Part shown: positions 56,279 through 64,000 of the stretch, piece by piece
Layout: each line of letters opens with the position of its first letter
How positions within the stretch are numbered: the first letter of the stretch is position 1
DNA from: Malachius bipustulatus
Taxonomy: Eukaryota > Arthropoda > Insecta > Coleoptera > Melyridae
DNA length: 64,000 nucleotides
Direction: 5' to 3'
Assembly: GCA_910589415.1 (NCBI GenBank)
Contig: OU342632.1
Span: forward strand, 47,667,341-47,731,340
The notes under the pieces: model-generated
What the model saw: the letters and a program-made list of their open reading frames with translations, nothing else
The model's database searches: none
What the model was told of the DNA's origin: nothing
Made by a program: the position numbers and the translations under genes

Positions 56279-56770
56279 TTCTTATCTGATTATTTATCAT
56301 TTTAATTTTTTAGTAAAATATTAAACTTAAATTTACTGTTTCTTATTTGTGTATTTATAATAAACTGTTTTGCTATACCTATGCTTGCTTTTATTCATCT
56401 GTTTATTAATTGTACCTACGAATCCACTAACGAAGGACAGGACCATTTTCCAATTTTACGATACAAAAAAGAAAATTGGTATTTGAAATTGAAATATAAA
56501 ATGGTCCTGTCCTTCGTTAGTGGATTCGTAGGTACAATAAACAAATAAATAAAAGCAAGCATAGGTATAGCAAAACAGTTTATTATAAATACATTTATAA
56601 TACATTAAATAAATACATTAAGAGTAAATTTAAGTTTAATATTTTACTAAAAAATTAAAATGATAAATAATCAGATAAGAAAATCCACTAACGAAGGACA
56701 GGACCATTTTCCATTTTATATTTCAATTTCAAATACCAATTTTCTTTTTTGTATCGTAAAATTGGAAAAT
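56279..56770. repeat. Long palindrome with about 200-bp arms plus an extra arm piece
   Basis: TTCTTATCTGATTATTTATC at the left and GATAAATAATCAGATAAGAA at the right frame near-perfect arms centred at about 56480. The central TCCACTAACGAAGGACAGGA block faces its inverse 80 bases on. After the right arm the same block appears a third time (56683-56770), suggesting an unequal or aborted duplication. Confidence 0.8.
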
Positions 56771-57525
56771 CTGAAAGTATTTTGTATTTTCCATTTTAAA
56801 TAGTTTATCAGAAAGAATTTTGTTCTTTCTATTTTAAATACATTTTGAAAACCATTTTACCCATCTCTGAAAATACCATCAACATAAAAGATTAAATTCT
56901 GAAAATTTTACAAGTTTGGGTTTAGGTTGCTACGATATTTAACTGCAATAATTATACATTTCCAGATAATATTGCCCAATTTTGGTCACAGAAAATAAGA
57001 AACAAACTGGACTGATCATTTCTATAAAATGTGGTTTTAAAGCTCGCCTAAATTCAATAAAAGTAAAATGGACGACATTTGAGGCTAATCCAAACCCGTC
57101 GATTTTTGTTTTCAGATTATAATTTTTTACAGGGGTAAAAAATTAAAAAAAATTTAAAAAAAAATTCAAAACCCCCTGGAATTTTGAAACATTAATGGGG
57201 TAGTGTGGTATGTCATTTGATAGGTAATAATATTATATTTTATTGAGACAAAAATATATTTTCTTTTCATAGTTTTTTTATGAGATTTTTCAAAGATGTG
57301 AAAAAATTAGATGCTAAAGAAATTTTGAATTTACACGGGTCATTTTGAAAATTTCATAATTGCGAGTTTCGATTTCAATGAAATAAAACTGCCATAAGAA
57401 TATAATTCTACAGAATACTTAACAAACCAATCATTGTTTACCTATAATCATTATTATAATAGGTATCTAGTTAATATTATCGTATGTTTCAGCCAGCAAT
57501 AGCTTATGTTATTTTCGTCGTTATA
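56771..57525. other. Intergenic, no gene recognised
   Basis: AT-rich, no ORF of note. Confidence 0.4.
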
Positions 57526-58731
57526 CAGGGTGTCCCATAATATGTGGGCAATCTCTCGGATTTGGGTAAATTTTGTAAAAATAAATGAAAAAATAGCTAT
57601 AAAATTAATTCCTCAGAGACACCCCTACAAAGATATTAGCTGTTGAAGTTGAGGGTTGAAAATCAATTTTTTGCAATTAGGTACTTTTTTATTTCTTATC
57701 CGATTTTGATAATTTTTGGTTTTATTTTGTATTATTTTGAACTGTTTAGAATAGTGTTTCTTAATCTTTGGTAGCACATACATAGACCTCGGGATGGCAT
57801 AACCCCCTCATTCACTTGAAAGAAAACAATAAAAATAATAATTTTACAGTTTTTTAAGGTTAATTTCCTTTTTATTTGACATTTTTTACATAAAAAATGT
57901 ACCTTTATTTATTTCGATAGAGCGAACCGTTATCGAGATAAACGTCCTTCTAATAGGTGATGCGTCGCAGGAACTTTCTAAATTTCAAGTAAATTTTAAC
58001 AAGATGGCTGACCTATGACAGTAAATTGAGCAGGAAACAAAACAATAACTTAATTAAATACACGTCAGTGTCAAAAGATTTCATTTCATGCAGATTCAAT
58101 TCTAACTGATTTTCTGCGTATTCAGCGTTTTTGTAACTCATTTTAAAATCAGTTAGAATTGAATCTGCATGAAATGAAATCTTTGACACTATATGATGTG
58201 TATGTAATTAAGTTTTTGTTTTGTTTCCTGCTCAATTTACTGTCAAAGGTCAGCCATCTTGTTAAAATTTACTTGAAATTTATAAAGTTCCTGCGACGCA
58301 TCACCTATTAGAAGGACGTTTATCTCGATAACGGTTCGCTCTATCGAAATAAATAAAGATACATTTTTTATGTAAAAACTATCAAATAAAAAGGAAATTA
58401 ACCTTAAAAAACTGTAAAATTATTATTTTTATTGTTTTCTTTCAAGTGAATGAGGGGGTTATGCCATCCCGAGGTCTATGTATGTGCTACCAAAGATTAA
58501 GAAACACTATTCTAAACAGTTCAAAATAATACAAAATAAAACAAAAAATTATCAAAATCGGTCAAGAAATAAAAAAGTTATTGCAAAAAATTGATTTTCA
58601 ACCCTCAACTTCAACAGCTAATATCTTTGTAGGGGTGTCTCTGAGGAATTAATTTTATAGCTATTTTTTCATTTATTTTTACAAAATTTACCCAAATCCG
58701 AGAGATTGCCCACATATTATGGGACACCCTG
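57526..58731. mobile_element. 1206-bp near-perfect palindromic foldback
   Basis: CAGGGTGTCCCATAATATGT at the left and ACATATTATGGGACACCCTG at the right, with TA on both sides. The arms are about 595 bases each with only scattered mismatches, and the loop is only about 25 bases. A new CAGGGTGTATC end starts directly after its right TA, so another element abuts it. Confidence 0.9.
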
Positions 58732-58734
58732 TAT

Positions 58735-59707
58735 ACAGGGTGTATCTAAAATGAACCGAGAAAATTCAGGGGGTTATTGATGAGATCATTTTAAGGAAAA
58801 AAGTAAGTATAAACGTATGTCCTAAGAGGCTCAACTTTTTAACTACAGGGTGTTGAAGTTTCAAGAAAAAAATTGATTTTTAATAATATCTTTGATAAGA
58901 ATCAAGATATTTTCGTGAAAATTTGTGTACACTTAACGGCCCCAGAAATCAGCCCGTTACCTTAATGGGCCTTTATAATAATGGCTGTTTATAATTGTGA
59001 AAAAAATAGTACGCCATTGCTTTTTTATGAAAATAAAATTATTTTTCAAATCCTCTTTCATTTCTGAGTAAATATGATCTTTTGACTTTTTTCAACCGAA
59101 GCAAGGTTTTCTGATAAAAAAAAATAGAATACATTTTTAGGTTGCCTCTTTCTGAAATGCGCTACAGAACTGCAGAAGTTCGATTCAATCTGTACTCCGA
59201 TGGAAAAAAACGTGTTTTCATAATAATAATCTTTAAAAAATGGCCTCTGGATAGTAAACGTCGTTTAACGTAAATAAAAGCGAAACTGTCGAGTTTTGTT
59301 ATATATATTTCCGTGATAAATTTCATTTATCATACCTATCATGCAGGTTATAATGTAACATTTTGTAGTAGATATTTAAATTTTACAACTAAAGCTCTCG
59401 CAAAAAATAATACAAAAATATAAATATTGCTGAATAGAGCATTTAATTACGTATCAAATGACATATCCACATATAAACCGACCCCGTTTAGGTATACATT
59501 TGAAAATTCCAGAGGGGAACTACCCCTTCTAAGGGGTGCAAGATTAATAGGAGGGGACTGCAAAAAAAATTGAAAACAATAATAGAGGAGTTTTTGGATT
59601 TAGAGTCAGATTTTATAAAAATGATTAGCCCAAGTTGTATCTTATTTTTTGTCACTAATATGTAAAATATGTAAAATTTTCAGATTTTAATATTTTATGT
59701 TGCGGTA
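58735..59707. other. Repeat-rich spacer
   Basis: Begins with a single foldback end CAGGGTGTATCTAAAATG. At about 58810 it holds a left-arm fragment (AACGTATGTCCTAAGAGGCT) of the 43.1-kb family. No gene is seen. Confidence 0.5.
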
Positions 59708-59846
59708 TTCTGTGATAAAGCAGATGGTATTTACACGGGATTAAATGGGCAGGACTGTTTTTTTGTAACAAGTAACGTCACGGTTCTGTCGAAGTGGAGC
59801 CAACCTGCGTCCGGACATACCGTGTTTCAGTGTATCGTGACTCGTG
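59708..59846. repeat. Right inverted arm, partner 53825-53953
   Basis: Contains ACGGTTCTGTCGAAGTGGAGCC and ACCGTGTTTCAGTGTATCGT, the inverse of the left arm with substitutions. Confidence 0.7.
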
Positions 59847-60154
59847 ACTATGAATATTACTTGAAAGATTACAAATAAATAGTAGTTACCTATAATGTAA
59901 GTCTACCTATTTTCTTCATTTCTCAATAGAATCTCTTTCAATTGGCAATATTATTTAAAGAAAATTTGGTTCCAAATGAAAAAAAAGCAGAAAAAGCCTC
60001 TTAAGGTTCCCTCTAAAAGGACCTTTGTTTTTATAAATTTCTTTTATCCGTCAAATATTTAATAATTGAGTTCCAGCTACTACCTACTTATCGCATCAAC
60101 AAGCACGCGCAAATCTTCCTAGCCTTTACATCTTTCAATAGATAAGTTTCAGTA

Positions 60155-60211
60155 TTATTATAAGTAAAAAATAGGTAGGTACAGTACCTACCTATTTTTT
60201 ACTTATAATAA
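60155..60211. repeat. Perfect 57-base palindrome
   Basis: Two 28-base arms, ending GGTAGGTAC and starting GTACCTACC around a single A (60183), are perfect complements. It is built on the GTAGGTACCTAC motif seen throughout this genome and is a likely cruciform or tiny MITE. Confidence 0.9.
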
Positions 60212-61330
60212 CATAATGTCTACAAAAATCTTACAATCATGTACCTTTTGTTGGCTTTCAAATTGATTTTTTATTCAGATACTGAAATGAAAGCCCGGCA
60301 ATAATAATTGTACAGATCTAATAATGATATTTTTGACAGTTCAATTATTCGGCTTAACTTAATTTTAGTGAGTAATTTAGATGGATGTTCCGTGTGTATT
60401 TTAAGTTCCAGTTCATTATGTTTCACTTATACGTACCTAAAAGTCCAATTTTTTTTAATACTCATTTCATTACGTTACCTTAAGCCGTAAGTAGGTACCC
60501 TAAACATACTAAATAATGAAAGGTTGACTTACATTTTGGAATAGTTTTCTTCAAAGTTTTTTATTTCATTGTAATTTTGTTGGGAATTAATACGAAATTG
60601 ACTACATTTAGATATGTTTATCTGTGCATATTTATTTAAAATTTTACTAGGGACGGTTTAAAGAATGTTTTATCTCGTGTCTAACTCATCGAAAGAGAGA
60701 ACATATTAATTTATTACGCGAATAATTAAATGTAGATAGGTAGGTAGGTACACATAAATTAATAAACCACCAATAAAAAATTGTAGGTACCTACTTACTT
60801 ATTCTACTTGGGTATTATGATTTTACGTTGCAACGCTTGATAATAATTATTGTACCTACTAAAGAATTTAAAAAGTAAAGAAAACGCGTATAGGTAGATA
60901 GTAGAGGTAAGTATGCCTACCTATTAAAATAATGTACTTTTAATTGTTTCCAGTTATTCTATAAGTAGGTATTAATAATTGAAAAAAAGATTTCACATTT
61001 TGGCTTGATTTGAGCATAGTTCACGTTATGTTTTATAATTTTTTCTGTGATTTAACAATAGTAATTCAAAAACAACTAAAATTATTTAAAAATAGTATGG
61101 TTAAAAAGTAAAAATGGTTCAAGGAATACAATATCATTATAGTCATGAAACTGCTCGTCAAAAAACATCGTACTACTCTTCGTCAAAAAGCGAGAGAATA
61201 AGCTACCTATAGTTGTCTAGACCGCCGGGGGAAGCTCCGGAGGAACGATTCCTACGAACTCGAGAACGCCAAGGTCAAATATGGATTTATTGAATCCCAG
61301 CGTTATACGTTATGATGGTTGTACGCAGAG
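60212..61330. other. AT-rich spacer with GTAGGTACC clusters
   Basis: Many GGTAGGTACCTAC-type pieces lie near 60735-60790 and 60890-60980. No gene is seen. Confidence 0.5.
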
Positions 61331-61661
61331 CGATAAGTGAGGACCAGCTGCGTTGCCGAGTCTCCGGTCCTCACTTCTACTGTAGTCCGTTTAACGACTA
61401 TACACGTATTCAGAATATACATCTTACCGGCACGCCACCCACGGTCCTCCTCTGAACTAAAATATACAAATTTTACCGTATTATTCATCAAGTGAGGTCC
61501 AGTCAATTATGTCTAATTTGCATTTTACAGGCCAGTAACAGTCACTGTGGAAGATCTGAAGGCGTTTACAAAGTGGGGTCCGTATATTGGACCTCACTTT
61601 GTCGCGGACCTCACTTCAACCGTATTTTTTGTGTGGATGGAGCTCACAGTGATAGAAAGGA

Positions 61662-62805
61662 ATATATATTTATATATTTATATATATATTTATATATATA
61701 TATATTTCTCCAAAATCGTGAAATTTTGATTTTCAAAACGCTTCTGTAGCTTTATCTTTCAAGATTAGTGAACGAAATTTTGGATTCTTGTAAATCATTC
61801 GAATGACGTTAGATTTTCGTTGAAAAACTTTCCAAAAGTCCCATCACTTCTACAGGGTGTCCCTTCAAAATTCCATGAACCCGGTTTTTGTCATCTCATT
61901 TCAGGTCGCAGTTTTCAATCTAGGAGGCTGAAATTTTTGTGGGAGTAAGATATCCACAAGGAGTGGTCTGGTATTGCACTTGAGCAAAATCGGCCGAGCC
62001 GTTTCAAAATGGCAGCCATTTGAATTTTTTTCCAATTAATGGAAAATTTCCAATTTTTTGAGCCCCCGTATGAGCAAGATGGCAAAAAAACTTTGAAATA
62101 AAATTAACAGGGTTTGAAGAAAATTATTGGAAATTTGAGTTAATTCAATAAAATTAGCATATTTTGCATTAATAAGCCAGTGTCGTGGGTAGGAAAAAGG
62201 GTGAAAATGTGTCAATTCTATAACCGTTTATGAGTCCATTTTTGAAGAAGTTGAACCGAAATTTTCCATTTTTTTTGCTTTAACATATAATTTGACGTCT
62301 TAGCTTCAATTCGCCTCGATTAATGTAGCACTTTAAACGAAAAACAAAAAAGTTTTTCGCTTGTGCAAAATTAGCTTACACTTATATAAAATTATTAAAT
62401 CAATGGAATGGTTCGCAATTTCTTTTTAATTTTTTTTCACATTCAATTATGAATGGTTCTGAAAATTAGAAGAGCAAACGCAACGACAATTAAATCACCT
62501 ACATGCAGGTGAAAAAAGTATTCAAATTGGTTTTTTAATAACAAAGATACGACCAGTTTAAAAGTGAGGTGTAGGTACCTGACGTACTACATAATTATAT
62601 CTACCCGATCATCGCTACAAACTTGAAACCCACCTTGGCGAAGTTAGTTAGGCAAGGGTCCTAGAAAACTGTTGGTGCTGGTTCGAAACCACGAGAGGGT
62701 CATTCTTTTTTTTTTTGGTAGGTAGGTGATTTTCCCCCAAAAAAAATCGGATTATTTTTCCATTATATTCATTATAAAAAAAAATAGGAAGAAAATATTT
62801 ATTAT
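61662..62805 (+). repeat. 1.33-kb repeat, body and 3' part (copy 4)
   Basis: From the AT microsatellite this is the reverse complement of about 2848 down to 1700, including CTACAGGGTGTCCCTTCAAA and the tRNA-like module (A-box-like GCGAAGTTAGTTAGG, B-box-like TGGTTCGAAACC at 62630-62690). The last 45 bases of the element end (hairpin and GCGCAAGAAGG) are missing. It is the likely continuation of 53314-53510. Confidence 0.75.
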
Positions 62806-64000
62806 TTTTACATGATGTTTATTTCTCTAAAATTTTAAAAATGCTCCTGTAGGTTAATTTTTCAAGATCAATGAACGAAATTTTTTACTTTTGTGAAACT
62901 TAGGGATGACGTTTGATTAAAAAAAAAACATTTTTCTAAAATTGTCTCTCCAAATTTCAAAAAAAAAAAACGGGTATGAGGCACGGTTTCTGGTCGCAGT
63001 TTTCAATCCTGGAGGCTGAAATTTTTTTGGTAGTAAGATAACTGCAAGTAGTCGTCTGGTACTGCATTTGAGTTAAATCAGAAGAGCCGTTCCAAAATGG
63101 CGGCCTTTTCAATTTTAGGAAAAATTGATGGATTTTGAACCCCTAATAAATAAGCCAGTTAGAAAAAATCTTTTAAACGAAATTAACATTATTGGAAGAA
63201 AATTATTTGAAATTTGAGTTATAAAATATTGAGTTAAAATATTGCAATAAAATTTGCAATATTTTTATTATTAAAGCCAGTGACGTGGGTAGGAAAAAAA
63301 ATTTCTGTAACCGGTTATGAACATATTTTTGAAGGAATTGAACGAAAATTTTTCCACTAGACAACTATATCCTAATAACCCTTAACTATGAAAAATTTCA
63401 AGAAGCAAATAAGAAAAATGGCGGAGATATTAGAATATTTTTACATAGCTTGTAATTTGTTTCAAATTTCAAGATAGTGTAAAAAAATTGCATTTTTAAA
63501 TTAAAAAATATATTATATAATAAACATTATTTACACTCCAAAACTTAGTTTGCACTCATTACACTATCTTACTTTTGTGAAACTTAGGGATGACGTTTGA
63601 TTTTCACAAAAAAACATTTACCTAAAATTGCGCTACTTTTACAACATGTCTCTCCAAATTTCAAAAAAAAAACAAAAAAAACGGGTATGAGGCACGGTTT
63701 CTGGTCGCTGTTTTCAATCTAGGGGGCTGAAATTTTTTTGGTAGTAAGATAACTGCAAGTAGTCGTATGGTACTGCATTTGAGTTAAATCAGAAGAGCCG
63801 TTCCAAAATGGCGGCCTTTTCAATTTTAGGAAAAATTGATAGATTTTGAACCTCTAAATAAGCCAGTTAGAAACAAAAACTTTTAAACGAAATTAACATT
63901 ACTGGAAGAAAATTATTTGAAATTTGAGTTATAAAATATTGAGTTAAAATATTGCAATAAAATTTGCAATATTTTTATTATTAAGCCAGTGGCGTGGGTA
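62806..64000 (+). repeat. Tandem diverged copies of the repeat body
   Basis: CTTTTGTGAAACTTAGGGATGACG at about 62887 and about 63571 marks two units about 684 bases apart, both related to 61790-62160 (GGGTATGAGGCACGGTTTCTGG, TTCCAAAATGGCGGCC, TTAAGCCAGTG). They continue out of the window. Confidence 0.7.

Larger units (their letters stand above)
53511..61661. mobile_element. About 8.15-kb insertion in the AT microsatellite of a repeat copy
   Basis: Homology to the 1.33-kb repeat stops at the AT run on the left and resumes at the AT run on the right. GTGAGGWCC-type motifs, in both orientations, cluster within about 270 bases of the left edge and 330 bases of the right edge. Inside are inverted arms (53825-53953 / 59708-59846), foldbacks and AT-rich DNA. 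No transposase, Rep or polymerase ORF is seen, so its own identity is open: one large non-autonomous element, a rearrangement, or several nested ones. Confidence 0.5.

Noticed and set aside
61492..61749. 85-codon ORF over the microsatellite
   Set aside because: Half of it is a (I/Y)n translation of the AT run; non-coding.

Overview
The window is AT-rich animal nuclear DNA, almost certainly from an insect. It contains an RR-2 (Rebers-Riddiford) cuticle protein gene with the usual tiny first exon, insect-type Copia, jockey-like LINE and Tc1/mariner elements, and many copies of the (TA)CAGGGTG...CACCCTG(TA) inverted-repeat elements common in insect genomes. The order cannot be fixed from sequence alone; a beetle or a hemipteran would both fit. 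Only one confident host gene is present. The rest is a mosaic of transposable elements in several nesting layers.

Layout: 1-1022 holds a small minus-strand ORF with a TATA box. 1023-6980 is a young, complete Copia LTR retrotransposon (minus strand, TSD GAGAC, 231/230-bp LTRs, half-tRNA-iMet-type primer site). Its RNase H is split by a 1333-bp repeat (1653-2985). 7-14 kb is gene-free and repeat-rich, with a TIR element at 11810-12625. 14.2-16.0 kb is a broken gene of a multicopy insect family, split by an 878-bp foldback element. 16.66 kb has a possible THAP-type first exon. 17.5-20.3 kb is a decayed DDE transposase split by a second copy of the 1.33-kb repeat. 20.3-39.5 kb is a graveyard of reverse-transcriptase fragments, with LINE inserted in LINE and a retroelement inserted in a foldback. 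41.6-43.1 kb is a roughly 182-bp tandem array. 43-44.8 kb holds foldbacks.

45.35-46.37 kb carries the cuticle protein gene with TATA box, intron and polyA signal. 47.38-47.73 kb looks like a solo LTR. 48.3-50.8 kb has two more foldbacks. 50878-52977 is a complete, apparently intact DD41D Tc1/mariner transposon with 358-bp TIRs. 53.0-62.8 kb is a rearranged copy of the 1.33-kb repeat whose AT microsatellite is interrupted by about 8.15 kb of other DNA. That DNA carries recurring GTGAGGWCC motifs at both edges, an inner pair of inverted arms, and several foldbacks, including a 1.2-kb near-perfect palindrome. 61.65-64.0 kb is a run of diverged copies of the 1.33-kb repeat body.

The most interesting signal is the 1.33-kb repeat. 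Two clean insertions can be reconstructed to the base and show no target-site duplication. Read on its minus strand it has a terminal palindrome, an inverted subterminal copy of its start near the other end, a terminal hairpin, an internal AT microsatellite and a tRNA-like A/B-box module. These are hallmarks of a Helentron-type non-autonomous element (HINE) fused to a tRNA-derived head. No Rep/helicase gene is visible in the window.
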